A stretch of 64,000 nucleotides of DNA from Porphyridium purpureum (taxonomy: Eukaryota; Rhodophyta; Bangiophyceae; Porphyridiales; Porphyridiaceae). Of the stretch, positions 7,750 through 16,791 are shown piece by piece. The stretch is from contig VRMN01000002.1 of the NCBI GenBank assembly GCA_008690995.1, forward strand, positions 558,001 through 622,000, written 5' to 3'. Both the position numbers and the translations under genes were made by a program. Numbering within the stretch: the first letter of the stretch is position 1; the number at the start of each line of letters is the position of its first letter. Below the pieces are notes generated by a model that ran no database searches, was not told the DNA's origin, and was given only the letters and a program-made list of their open reading frames with translations.

Positions 7750-9852
7750 TTATAACTTTGCAAATGCCATTTCGTGTTTCTTGAGAATGCTTAGGTACCA
7801 CTCAACGCAGCCTAATCTTCGGTACGGATCTGCCGTCTGCGCGGACGCCTTGATCATGCCTAGCAGCAGCGCCACACAAAAGTCTGCTTGATTCTCTCTG
7901 AATCCATCCAGAAGGGCATCTAGAGCTGATTTTGAAAGTTCCAGGAACGGCAAATCGACAATGCTCAGAGATCTCGCGAGGGCAAGACAAAGTATCCTAA
8001 AGAGAGGATCTCTGGTATCTAAACTCGACAAAATAGCTTGACTGACTTCTCCAAAACAAGATTCCAGTGCTCCAACCGTAACGCGACCGGCTCCTCGCAC
8101 GAGGCAGTCGTAAAATCGAACGACTTGGACAGGGGCTAGTGAAGGAGCCGCGACCAGGAAAGTCGAAAGAAGTGTGGTCACATTTTGCGGACTTAGAACC
8201 ACCACGTTTGGTTCCGCATCTAGCAGGCGAACAATAGTGTCAACAGCGGAGTCTCGGCAAGGACCAGAATCCTGCCTCACCATTCTGCTCAGGCCCTGCA
8301 AAACAGACTCCATAACTGGCTCAAAATGGTGGACTCCGAGATTTGGAATCAAGTCCTGTAATAAGCTTGAGAAAAACAATGCCTCTAAATCCAGTGTCTT
8401 CGTTGATTTGGAATTGGCTTCGAGCGCGTACTTCCCATAGAAGGCTCCTATGGATCGAGTAAGCGGAATTAAGAAGTCTTGCGAGAGCTTTCGCGATTCG
8501 ACGTCCGTCTTTGGTGATGGCAGCATTATCAGCCGTCGAGGCTCATTGAGTCTGCTCGCTGGAAAGAGCCTACAACATATTTCGATTGAACGAAGGGAGC
8601 AGGTTCCGTTCGCAGTCGCAACGGTCCATAGAAAAATGTACAATGCTTGAGCTTGCTTCTGTGACTCTGCCTCGTCAGGATTGTTGAGAATATGCTCGCA
8701 ATGAATGCTGGCTGCTTCTTCGAGCACGTGAATAAACTCAATGTCCCTGAGCTGAATGAATCTTATGCATGCTACTGCCAGTTCATGATGATACGCCACG
8801 TAGACCTGTCGAACGCTGGACCATTCATCGGGTGTCTCTGTCGACATCTTTGGATCAAAGCAGCACCTGACCATGAAAAGCAAGTCATCGGTGCTCACCC
8901 CACGCAGAAAGGCAGGCTCCACGCTTGAAGCAATGCACCAAAGCAGTAGCTGAAACGCAGATCTCGAAATCCTTTCAGCTGCTTCAGGTTGCACGTTTTG
9001 CCTTATCTCGTAAAATGGTTGTACGTGTGGCGTTGATTGTACTTCAAGAGATCTCAATGTCTTGATTTGATTCGCAACACATTCTGCTTGCCGTTCGTCC
9101 TGCTGCGTGCCGATGAGAAATCCGCCAAGCATGGCAGCAAACACAAGATCGTCATGCGAATGTCCCATCCGCGCGCTGACCTCGCTCAAGACACGCAAGA
9201 CATCCGTTGAAGATATTAGTTCCGGAACGTCCTGCAGGAGTCTTTGACCGAGCCACACCAGAGTCCCGAAATGCACAATATCCCACTTACTCGTCGCCTT
9301 TGGTTCCCCCCACACTCCCAAAATCAAAGACACAAGAGATATTGTTCGAGGAAGAGGCGCGCCCTCGCTCTGTGCACAAAATGAAATAGCCCAGGCTAGC
9401 GGAGCGACTAATTGTGGGTCCAGTGTCGAACGCCTCGCGATGTCCAAAAGTCCATCAAGCGCGCTCAGTCCCGTGTCTGAAATTGAATACGCCTGAAGCG
9501 CATGGGCACACCCGAGAACACTTGCTGCTGCTGAAATCAAGGAATACATGGCCGGAGAAGGTCCAGCTCTCGGGATTTGTCCTTCCGCGTTGCTTTGTTC
9601 GAATAAAACGTTCAACAGCACACGAACGGCTCGGACTGCTTCATTGAGTTGCTTCGCGACTTTCCCATAGTAGCGCGAGAAGAAAGCATAGATGAAGCCG
9701 ACCTCTTCATGACGATGCGACATGCTGAGTAATTCGTGGCTGAGCACAGACAAATGGTCAAGAATGACTTGCGAGCGAGCAACAATGCTAGCCGCGTCGC
9801 CATGGGTAGCCAGCTCAAGAGCGGCTACCGCGTCAAGGGCGCGCGTCGCCAT
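7750..9852 (-). CDS. 700-residue all-helical repeat-like protein, unknown function
   Basis: A long uninterrupted frame. The start was placed at ATG 9852 (MATRALDAVAALELATHG) because the frame further upstream has no ATG. The protein is rich in Leu/Ala/Ser with repeated amphipathic helices and no transmembrane segment, signal or catalytic motif that I can name. The spacing of helices suggests a HEAT/ARM-like solenoid. The C-terminus ends in a hydrophobic helix with aromatic residues (YRRLGCVEWYLSIL). No family is recognised. Its 3' end converges with the AAA+ ATPase gene at a distance of 262 bp. Confidence 0.75.
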   Translation of the reverse strand: MATRALDAVAALELATHGDAASIVARSQVILDHLSVLSHELLSMSHRHEEVGFIYAFFSRYYGKVAKQLNEAVRAVRVLLNVLFEQSNAEGQIPRAGPSPAMYSLISAAASVLGCAHALQAYSISDTGLSALDGLLDIARRSTLDPQLVAPLAWAISFCAQSEGAPLPRTISLVSLILGVWGEPKATSKWDIVHFGTLVWLGQRLLQDVPELISSTDVLRVLSEVSARMGHSHDDLVFAAMLGGFLIGTQQDERQAECVANQIKTLRSLEVQSTPHVQPFYEIRQNVQPEAAERISRSAFQLLLWCIASSVEPAFLRGVSTDDLLFMVRCCFDPKMSTETPDEWSSVRQVYVAYHHELAVACIRFIQLRDIEFIHVLEEAASIHCEHILNNPDEAESQKQAQALYIFLWTVATANGTCSLRSIEICCRLFPASRLNEPRRLIMLPSPKTDVESRKLSQDFLIPLTRSIGAFYGKYALEANSKSTKTLDLEALFFSSLLQDLIPNLGVHHFEPVMESVLQGLSRMVRQDSGPCRDSAVDTIVRLLDAEPNVVVLSPQNVTTLLSTFLVAAPSLAPVQVVRFYDCLVRGAGRVTVGALESCFGEVSQAILSSLDTRDPLFRILCLALARSLSIVDLPFLELSKSALDALLDGFRENQADFCVALLLGMIKASAQTADPYRRLGCVEWYLSILKKHEMAFAKL

Positions 9853-10285
9853 TGCGCTTGTGAGATCTACTGCCAGCAAACGGGTCGTCGGATATGCACG
9901 TGAAAGAAAGATTGGTGCGGCTCTCCTTCGCAGTGCCCGAGCCGGCTACGCATGGGAGCGACATCGGTTCCTCGCGTCTCTTGAGTGTACTCGGTAGCAG
10001 GTACAGTGGATGGTGACTCGGAAGACGTGCATGTGTGCCTGAAGGTGTTCGTGCTCGTGCGTGCGTGTGGGTGACGGCCACTCGGCAGTTTCTCGGCAGA
10101 CATGGAGCTGCGCGTTACGAATGGAACTTGCGCGATCCGCGCCTGATCTCGAAAGTTCGGCGAGCAATCTGCAGATGCAACATCACATTTCTGTTTTCTC
10201 TTGTCAGTCTTATTGTACAGGACATTATGTTAAAGATGCATTGATTCTGGCTTCCACGCAACGCTGGAAAATCGGGCGCGCTTGG
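9853..10285. promoter_or_regulatory. Promoter space of the 700-aa protein with an inverted GTAC pair
   Basis: This 433-bp space lies between the start of the minus-strand helical-protein gene (9852) and the 3' end of the minus-strand RING-H2 gene (10286). GTAC cores at 9987-9990 and 10001-10004 form an inverted pair, TGTAC-N10-GTACA. An alternating CA/GT-rich patch lies near 10050-10075. No gene is seen. Confidence 0.4.
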
Positions 10286-11131
10286 TCACACGGAAGAGCT
10301 CAGCGGGGCAGGGGCAGCGGGTACTGGGTACCCATTCATTGTCGCAGGGATGTACGCCGTCCCTTCCCACGTACTCGCAGAAGCTGCGGTCCTGTCACCG
10401 TGTAAATAGTCGTCGTGACGCATGGCGTCAACGGGCGGGATAGGTACTGGGTACGACGGCGAATACGTTTGCTCAGATGAATGTACTGGCAGAGGGTACG
10501 AGATACCTGGAGAGGCCTCACCGGGAAACAATGGCTCTTTCGCTGCAGGTGCCTGACAAAGCGGACAGACCGGCTTCCTTGATAGCCAACGCGATATGCA
10601 CGCAGAGTGGTATTCATGCCCACATCTCAATACTCGTTTCATGTTTCCAACCTCAATCAGCTCCAGGCAGACGCTGCAAGTCTCGACCTCACTGTTCACG
10701 GCCAGCTGCTCCACTTCCGGCGCGAACTGGTCAATTTGCGCCTTCCGGAGACCACTGTTGTGTCTCGAGGCTCGCTGCTGCATTGCGCCGCTACCTTGCG
10801 CGTCGACATCGACCGAATTTACCTGAGCGAGCGGTGGAGCCTCGAAGCCACTTCCAAACATTGGGTCTGGGTATGCGTCCTCCAGGTCCAGAATCTCTTC
10901 CCGGTGAGCGTTCGCGGCCCGCCTGCGGTTGACCAAGTAACGCATATACATAGGTCGCACCACACAAATGAACAAGGTGAACAGAACGATTGTGCCTACC
11001 ACCCAGTACAGAACGTTGGCCGAACTCGACAAAATGATGACGAGCACGCACACCACGACCATCAACACGATGATCAAAATGAAGGCGTTCGACGCCAAGA
11101 AGTCGAGTATCCATTGTATCACTGTATTCAT
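10286..11131 (-). CDS. Membrane-anchored RING-H2 E3 ubiquitin ligase
   Basis: A 281-residue protein from ATG 11131. Two adjacent membrane spans lie at about residues 16-35 and 39-58 (a strongly Ile/Val/Leu stretch). A basic cytosolic flank (RRR) follows, and then a canonical RING-H2 at about 150-192: C-x2-C...RCGHEYHSACISRWL...CPLC. The ligand order C-C-C-H-H-C-C-C and the Trp after the second His fit an active E2-binding RING. The C-terminal ~90 residues are Pro/Ser/Tyr-rich and probably disordered. The likely role is ubiquitination at an endomembrane; the substrate is unknown. The frame is open 18 codons upstream without an ATG, across a CA-rich microsatellite-like patch near 11170-11189. 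Divergent from mitoferrin. Confidence 0.82.
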   Translation of the reverse strand: MNTVIQWILDFLASNAFILIIVLMVVVCVLVIILSSSANVLYWVVGTIVLFTLFICVVRPMYMRYLVNRRRAANAHREEILDLEDAYPDPMFGSGFEAPPLAQVNSVDVDAQGSGAMQQRASRHNSGLRKAQIDQFAPEVEQLAVNSEVETCSVCLELIEVGNMKRVLRCGHEYHSACISRWLSRKPVCPLCQAPAAKEPLFPGEASPGISYPLPVHSSEQTYSPSYPVPIPPVDAMRHDDYLHGDRTAASASTWEGTAYIPATMNGYPVPAAPAPLSSSV

Positions 11132-11451
11132 CTCCTCCGAGAGGTTCCCAAGAACCCGGCAGCGGTACGCCACACACGCACACACACCCGCTCGTTCGCA
11201 GCAGGGGATGCCGCGCGCAGCCGAGGGGAACTAAAACTGAAGTGGCGAGTCAGGTGCGGCAATATATAAGGAGCGCAGTGAGCAGGTGCAGTCACGACGC
11301 GCACACGTCTCGCCCAGCTTATGCCGACAGGTGTGATATTTCTCCGAGGAACGCTCGACCCAAATACGTGTAGCGCCAGCGCCCGGCAACCAAAGCTTCG
11401 CCTCGCCTTGCTTCGCAGCTGGAACTGACCCGCTTCCGCCATGACACCGGC

Positions 11452-11513
11452 GTACTGTACGCCGCCGTGTACACCCGCCGTGCGCACCGCCTCGAGTACA
11501 GCCGCCACTGTAC
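11452..11513. promoter_or_regulatory. Five GTAC cores in 62 bp upstream of mitoferrin
   Basis: GTAC at 11452-11455, 11457-11460, 11469-11472, 11496-11499 and 11510-11513. The first two make a near-perfect palindrome, CGTACTGTACG. The cluster sits between the divergent RING-H2 start (11131) and the preferred mitoferrin start (11693). It is the densest cluster of this motif in the window. That it is promoter sequence also argues against starting mitoferrin at the upstream in-frame ATG 11441. Confidence 0.5.
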
Positions 11514-11692
11514 CGTCGGTGCATGCCCCGGTTCTGTGGCGCAGGGTGCGGCGCACGTTGCTGCGCGCGACACCGCCTTGGTTGCGCTTGCTGGTGGAGC
11601 GCGGCTCGGAATCATACTGCCGGAACGTCAGCGTGACAGGCCACGGAGAGGATCGTTCGGACCGGGATGCTGCCCGGTCCTGCCCGAATGCG

Positions 11693-12745
11693 ATGGACGC
11701 GGACGAACTGCTCCCGGCGTTTGATATTGGCGATGACGAGCGCTTTACACACCGCCAGCACATGCTGGCCGGCGCGGTAGCCGGCATGATTGAGCACTCG
11801 TTCATGTTCCCCGTCGATACAATCAAGACGCGCATGCAGGTGTACGGCGCTGCGGCGCCGGCGCCAGACGCCTCCACAGGCCGACTGAACTCGCGCGCCA
11901 TGTGGCCGATGGTTCGCGCGATTGTGGGCACGGAGGGCGTCAGAACGCTTTGGAGGGGCATCGGTGCGGTCCTCATATCGGCCGGGCCAGCACATGCCGC
12001 CCATTTTTCCATATACGAGGCCGTGAAGCTGAATCTCACCCCACTTATGTCCGGCTACGGAGCACCGGACGCGATGGCTCACGCTATGGCTGGGGCAACG
12101 GCCACCATCAGTAGCGAGTCAATTATGGCACCAATGGACGTGATCAAGCAGCGAATGCAGCTGGGCGCGTCAGGTCCAAAAGCGGCAAGAGAGGGCGTCA
12201 TCCCGACCATCGTGCACGTGTATAGAAACTTTGGTTTTAGTGCGTTTTTCGCCGGGCTCAAAGCAACACTCGCCATGAGCATTCCGTTCAGTGCTACACA
12301 GTTTGTTGTGTATGAGGCCGTGAAAAGCAGCATTGTTTCACGCAATCGTCCTCACCTAGCAGCCGAAATACGCGAGAAAGGAAAAGGACGAGCGGCAGCC
12401 ACAAGTGCGTCCGAATTCCACCCAGGCCAACAGCAACCGGCAGACAGAATCGAAAATATGCCCTTCAATGCCGTACATCATTGCCTCGCCGGTGCTGCGG
12501 CAGGGGCCATCGCATCTGCGGTGACAAATCCACTGGATGTCGTCAAGACTCGACTGCAGACACAAGGTGAGATCGGCGCCCGCCGATACCGAGGAATGAT
12601 GCACGCCATTCGGCACATCTGGATCGAAGAGCGGGTGCCGGGATTCCTGCGCGGCATCAAACCGCGCATCATGTTCCATGCTCCCGCCGCTGCGATTTGC
12701 TGGACCACGTATGAGCTGAGCAAGCACATCATTGGCTTGCAGTAG
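11693..12745 (+). CDS. MFRN: Mitoferrin-type mitochondrial iron carrier (SLC25 family)
   Basis: A 350-residue inner-membrane carrier with the three tandem SLC25 repeats. The signature PxDxxKxR occurs as PVDTIKTR (residue 40), PMDVIKQR (about 147) and PLDVVKTR (about 279). The first helix reads MLAGAVAGMIEHSFMFPVDTIKTRMQ, which is the mitoferrin/MRS3/4 pattern, in which the GxxEH block precedes the Pro. Mitoferrins import ferrous iron for Fe-S cluster and haem synthesis. ATG 11693 (GCGATGG context, MDADELLPAF) gives a family-typical length. An in-frame ATG at 11441 would add 84 Arg/Ser-rich residues encoded by the GTAC-rich promoter-like stretch and is less likely. A polar loop with a Lys/Glu-rich insert precedes repeat 3. 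Convergent with the zinc-ribbon gene, 85 bp between stops. Confidence 0.88.
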   Translation: MDADELLPAFDIGDDERFTHRQHMLAGAVAGMIEHSFMFPVDTIKTRMQVYGAAAPAPDASTGRLNSRAMWPMVRAIVGTEGVRTLWRGIGAVLISAGPAHAAHFSIYEAVKLNLTPLMSGYGAPDAMAHAMAGATATISSESIMAPMDVIKQRMQLGASGPKAAREGVIPTIVHVYRNFGFSAFFAGLKATLAMSIPFSATQFVVYEAVKSSIVSRNRPHLAAEIREKGKGRAAATSASEFHPGQQQPADRIENMPFNAVHHCLAGAAAGAIASAVTNPLDVVKTRLQTQGEIGARRYRGMMHAIRHIWIEERVPGFLRGIKPRIMFHAPAAAICWTTYELSKHIIGLQ

Positions 12746-12830
12746 TAAATGTATGCGGGACTCATCCGCAGCGCTCGGTGACGCATGAATTCTTACCGAT
12801 GCGATCCCATCGCATGAGCCAGGCTTGTAT

Positions 12831-13265
12831 CTAGTTGTAGTCCGGGTTGAGGTTCTCTGGAATCCGCTCATTTCCATCGCCCTCGACGCTTTTGTCTCTT
12901 TTCCAAGCATCACGCATGCTTTCCATCATTCTGTTCCTTGCCTGCGCTGCTTCCCCACGCGAAACCCATCCGCACTTTGCACAAAAGGAGTGCGTCAGAC
13001 CGGGAATCGTGTAGAGTGATCGACACGTCGTGCACTTTCCGTACCGATTTTCCTTCAGCGCCTTGACAACCACCTCCCATTCGTATCCTTCGATTTCCGT
13101 ACCTGTTTGCGTGTGAATCTTGTCTTTGGGCACGCAACGCAGCGTCACGGTAGCCGCCGGGCGCGTTGGCCGGTGCGGACGATATGATACAACTGGCCGC
13201 ACATGTGCGCGTGAGGCATGGTTTCCCGTCGGAATTACCGGAGGGCAGAAAAAGGCCTGCTCCAT
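12831..13265 (-). CDS. Small zinc-ribbon protein, probably plastid-targeted
   Basis: A 144-residue protein from ATG 13265. The N-terminus MEQAFFCPPVIPTGNHASRAH is free of acids after Glu2, carries two Phe near the start and becomes Arg/Pro/Thr-rich. This fits a red-algal plastid transit peptide (inference). The mature part has a four-Cys zinc-ribbon at about residues 86-107 (KCTTC...SFCAKCGW), flanked by an aromatic strand (EGYEWEVVVKAL) and a basic helix (QARNRMMESMRDAWKRDK). No enzyme residues are seen and the family is not recognised; an RNA- or protein-binding accessory factor is possible. Its promoter lies in the 238 bp before the DYRK kinase 3' end. Confidence 0.68.
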   Translation of the reverse strand: MEQAFFCPPVIPTGNHASRAHVRPVVSYRPHRPTRPAATVTLRCVPKDKIHTQTGTEIEGYEWEVVVKALKENRYGKCTTCRSLYTIPGLTHSFCAKCGWVSRGEAAQARNRMMESMRDAWKRDKSVEGDGNERIPENLNPDYN

Positions 13266-13503
13266 GCTTGGCAACCTACATCGGTACGCTGCCTCTCAAA
13301 CGATCCGAACCGGTTGAAAGTTTTGGCAGAAATGGTGATGGTTTGATTCATGAGGAACCCCGGTCCACGCCGGCCAGTGCTGCTGTTTACTAACGCTAAA
13401 ATGAAAGTTCTGCAGTCTACACAGGGGCACCCGTTTCCTCCACCTTTGAGGCGGGAACTAAAGTCCCACCCGAAGAGGGGCTTCCAAACGCTGCTCAACA
13501 ATT

Positions 13504-16440
13504 TCAAATCGAGACGTCTACTTCTGGTAAATCATCCAACAGAAAATTCTCTGGGTTTTGATGAGTCTCCTCTGCGACGGCTTTCATCGACATCTGACCT
13601 GGCGCCGTGTGGAAATTGAATTTCCGCTTCGTCTTCACAGTCACTCGAAGACCAAACACAGAACTATACTTTGCGCGTGCGTCGAACGAAAGCCCGTGTC
13701 GCTTCGAATGAAAAGCAGCCAGTCCCACAACACCCCCTGGCGATGGTGGTTGCTCTGCCATGGGCTTTCCTACAGCTGGCGAACGCCACGCAGGCGGCTC
13801 AATGTTCATCCGCCGCGACCAATCGTCAACAATGGGCGCCACACAGCGTTCATTCGGATCCGCCATAAAAATATCTGAGCTTCTGTTCTCGGAGTGGCCT
13901 ACTTTGTCCCTTTTCTTCCGACGGTTCAAAGATTGCAACCATAGTGCATTGAAATCGTCACTGCTCTGAAAAGGATTTTTGCTGCGTCCTTCCTCCTTGT
14001 CGAAGCCACCGACACGAAACGAGCTCGCAACACTCGGCGCTTCGGCGAATGGACGGCTTTCATCTTTGGACAAGAAATCTTGAGGAGTTAGCTTTTCCGC
14101 ATGGAACAAATCATGCTCGAGGGCCTCGGCTGCAGTCCAACGCATTTTCGGAACTACGCAAAGAAGCTTGCTGACCAAAGTCGCGAACTGGTCAAAGAGT
14201 GGATTCTTCAACACCGCGCCCCGTCCCTTAGCTTGTAGACGATTCGCAACGAGCACCATGATAGGGGTCGTAGATTCTGCATTCCCATCTGTGAGGGCTT
14301 GAACCTCGCTCTTCATGCGAAACTCTCCAGAAGCGTCTTTCTCAAAAAAGACAGGAGCTTTCTTGCCGCCCAAAATCATACTCTCGGGTATGCCATGAAA
14401 CCGATCGGCGATCAGAGCCAGCTGCTCAGCTTCCGAGCGCCCGGGAAAGAGCGGCTCGCCGGTTAAAAGCTCAATCATAATGCAACCGGCACTCCAAATG
14501 TCAATCTTGGTATTAAAACCACAGCCCAGGATAACCTCTGGAGCTCGATAAAAGCGCGACTGTATGTAATCTTGCGGAGCTTGTCCGACGCGACATGCTG
14601 ACCCAAAATCAATGACCTTAATCGATACGTCAAAGGGACTCCCTGTCCGCAGTAAAATGTTCTCGGGTTTCAGGTCGCAGTGCACGAGATTAATCCCTGG
14701 AGAATGGAGGAATTTGAGACACTCCAGGATAGACTTGCCTATCTCGATCACCAATTTCAATTCAATCCCACGAAATTCCTGTTGGGCGATCCAGTCATAC
14801 AATGAACCTGCCAACACTTCGCTGACAATTACCTGATGCCCACGATAAATAAAGCAATCGCTCATACGCATGATGTGATGCTCATCGTGCGGGTCCTCAC
14901 GCATTAGAATGCTCAGTACCGCAAGTTCCTGCACTGTGGCATCAAAGAAGGCCTTTTGGCTTTTGATAATCTTCACGGCCACAAACTTCCGCTCGATCGT
15001 GTCCCAAGCTTTCAGTACATGTCCGAAAGTGCCTCGTCCAATTAATTGCAACAGCACGTAGCGCTTCGCGAACCACTCGCCCCCATAGTAAAAATAGTCC
15101 GACTCTGCATCATCGTATCGTGCCTGCGAGTATTTGCACGTTGGTGTCGGGCACATATGCTCAATCAATGCCTCAGATTCATCCTCACGGTGCTTTCTTG
15201 AAGAAGACCTCATCAAATTTGGTACAGAACGTGAACCGTCTTCATGCTCACCTTGTGCTGCGCCACTATACGAATTCGAGCGCTCGCGGTCCTCAGAATG
15301 ATTCGGGTCATGAGGCTCGGAGATCAACTCGTTCTTCATATTGGCAATCGCCCGCAAGGGGGCTGCCAGGTGCTTTGGCAATGGTAACAGATCTCCAACA
15401 TTGCTTGCCTTTTGCCGCTGCCAGCCACCATTCGAATTATTTGCTGAAAAAGGTCTTTTGTCCGTGCTTCCTTCGACGTCCGTGTTAAAGCGCACGGCGT
15501 AAAATTGTGAAGACCGATCGTGCTTCTCCTTCCTCGATAAAACAGATGCTGACCCGCCATCCAATTCATGCTGCTCCTCGTTATCTTGTTGCGGCTTTCC
15601 CTGCTCAGAAGAAATGCGCAACCACTCATTCTTGTGCTTCTTATGATTTTCAAAGCTTCCGCCAGAGGCACGCAGAAATTTCGTTCCTCCAGAAATCTGC
15701 GACGGAATCGCAGCTGCCGTAGACAAGGCGCGAGGGGCCAAACTATGAAGCCTTGGAAGCGGAGTGGGCTCTTCGCAAGAATTTCCTCCAGACGAAACCG
15801 AGTTGACATCGAATTCTTCATCATTCTCAAGCTGGGCGTCCAGCTCGAGAGCAAATGCATCCAACTTTGCCCTTACCTCAAGCGTGCTCGCGTCTGAAGT
15901 ACTCGAAGCGGCTACGGAGTTCACTCTTTTCATGCCTCTTGACATGTCGACGTCAGCGGCGCTCTGCTGAATTCGAAACGCCTTGTTCGTTGAAGATTTC
16001 AGGAGCTCACCCAACTCATTCAGTGGGTTTGACACGACAGAAACTGCCTCCGTGTCATGACTCTGGACGCGCGTTGCGACCTTGGATGATTGCGAAGAGC
16101 TGCTTTCGCGAGCCGGGTCCCGGAGAATCATCCCCTGGTCGGTCCGAGAGTCGGTACTGAGTCTGGACGGATTGACAGGCATTGACTCGTGTGCAGGTCG
16201 GGCCGATCGCGACGGGTCACGCAAAACCGCGTCCGTAGAGTGCACACGCCCCCAGTTCCCTGGCGAGGCTGTTTCAACAGCCGGGGACTGGGCGTGTGAG
16301 TGCTCTGCGCTTGGCATGCCCGACTGCCGAGCGGCATCCGCTGACGATTTGGACTTCCAGTCATCCTTGCCGTGCTGGCTCTTGTCGCCGCCAGCCTTGT
16401 CGGCTGGCCTTTTCTGAAACAGTGTTTTTGCTCGGAACAT
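13504..16440 (-). CDS. DYRK-family dual-specificity protein kinase
   Basis: A 978-residue protein. A long Ser/Asp/Glu-rich disordered N-terminal half precedes a kinase domain at about residues 462-777. The Gly-rich loop GRGTFGHV, the VAVKII lysine, the catalytic loop HCDLKPENILL, the DFGSAC metal site and the activation loop YIQSRFYRAPEVILG are all intact. GSAC plus YIQSRFYR is diagnostic for DYRK kinases, which autophosphorylate the second... Tyr of this loop (the first Tyr of YIQ is the site) during translation and then act on Ser/Thr. The DYRK-homology segment YFYYGGEWFAKRYVLL directly precedes the domain. The C-terminal ~200 residues are again disordered. The CMGC-type insert near residues 700-740 contains Lys/Asp-rich sequence. 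ATG 16440 is the first in frame. Divergent from the membrane-protein gene across a GTAC cluster. Confidence 0.9.
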   Translation of the reverse strand: MFRAKTLFQKRPADKAGGDKSQHGKDDWKSKSSADAARQSGMPSAEHSHAQSPAVETASPGNWGRVHSTDAVLRDPSRSARPAHESMPVNPSRLSTDSRTDQGMILRDPARESSSSQSSKVATRVQSHDTEAVSVVSNPLNELGELLKSSTNKAFRIQQSAADVDMSRGMKRVNSVAASSTSDASTLEVRAKLDAFALELDAQLENDEEFDVNSVSSGGNSCEEPTPLPRLHSLAPRALSTAAAIPSQISGGTKFLRASGGSFENHKKHKNEWLRISSEQGKPQQDNEEQHELDGGSASVLSRKEKHDRSSQFYAVRFNTDVEGSTDKRPFSANNSNGGWQRQKASNVGDLLPLPKHLAAPLRAIANMKNELISEPHDPNHSEDRERSNSYSGAAQGEHEDGSRSVPNLMRSSSRKHREDESEALIEHMCPTPTCKYSQARYDDAESDYFYYGGEWFAKRYVLLQLIGRGTFGHVLKAWDTIERKFVAVKIIKSQKAFFDATVQELAVLSILMREDPHDEHHIMRMSDCFIYRGHQVIVSEVLAGSLYDWIAQQEFRGIELKLVIEIGKSILECLKFLHSPGINLVHCDLKPENILLRTGSPFDVSIKVIDFGSACRVGQAPQDYIQSRFYRAPEVILGCGFNTKIDIWSAGCIMIELLTGEPLFPGRSEAEQLALIADRFHGIPESMILGGKKAPVFFEKDASGEFRMKSEVQALTDGNAESTTPIMVLVANRLQAKGRGAVLKNPLFDQFATLVSKLLCVVPKMRWTAAEALEHDLFHAEKLTPQDFLSKDESRPFAEAPSVASSFRVGGFDKEEGRSKNPFQSSDDFNALWLQSLNRRKKRDKVGHSENRSSDIFMADPNERCVAPIVDDWSRRMNIEPPAWRSPAVGKPMAEQPPSPGGVVGLAAFHSKRHGLSFDARAKYSSVFGLRVTVKTKRKFNFHTAPGQMSMKAVAEETHQNPENFLLDDLPEVDVSI

Positions 16441-16566
16441 GTCAGAACGGAATCACGCGGCTCTGGCGTACGGCGCAGGTGCGAAGCGCAGGACAGGATG
16501 GGTCGCACAACTCGCACACGCCAGCGCCCAAGCACCGAGCAACTCCCAGCTCACCACCCACGAACA

Positions 16567-16617
16567 GTACACACTGTACTTCCACCCAGCCCGAGCGCGC
16601 GCTGTACCGAGGTGTAC
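16567..16617. promoter_or_regulatory. Four GTAC cores between divergent DYRK and membrane-protein genes
   Basis: GTAC at 16567-16570, 16576-16579, 16604-16607 and 16614-16617. The first pair is a perfect inverted repeat, AGTACA-CAC-TGTACT. The second pair, CTGTACC and GTGTACAGC, is spaced 10 bp. The cluster lies 127 bp from the DYRK start and 175 bp from the other start, so it may serve both. Confidence 0.5.
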
Positions 16618-16791
16618 AGCTTCGGCTCCCGTGCGGGCGCCGGCTCAGCGAACACGCGCCCCGCGCGCTCCGCGCGCTGGGCGAGATTCACGCGCTGGAC
16701 GAGCGGCTCGAGGTGGCGCGCGGAAGAAGCCCGGCGGTGGCGATGAGCCCTGGGCGTGATCAGGCTAGACGGAGCTGACAGCACAGCGGTC

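Noticed and set aside
13383-13410. TACTAAC followed by CTGCAG on the plus strand, like an intron end
   Set aside because: Both neighbouring genes are on the minus strand and no plus-strand exon follows.
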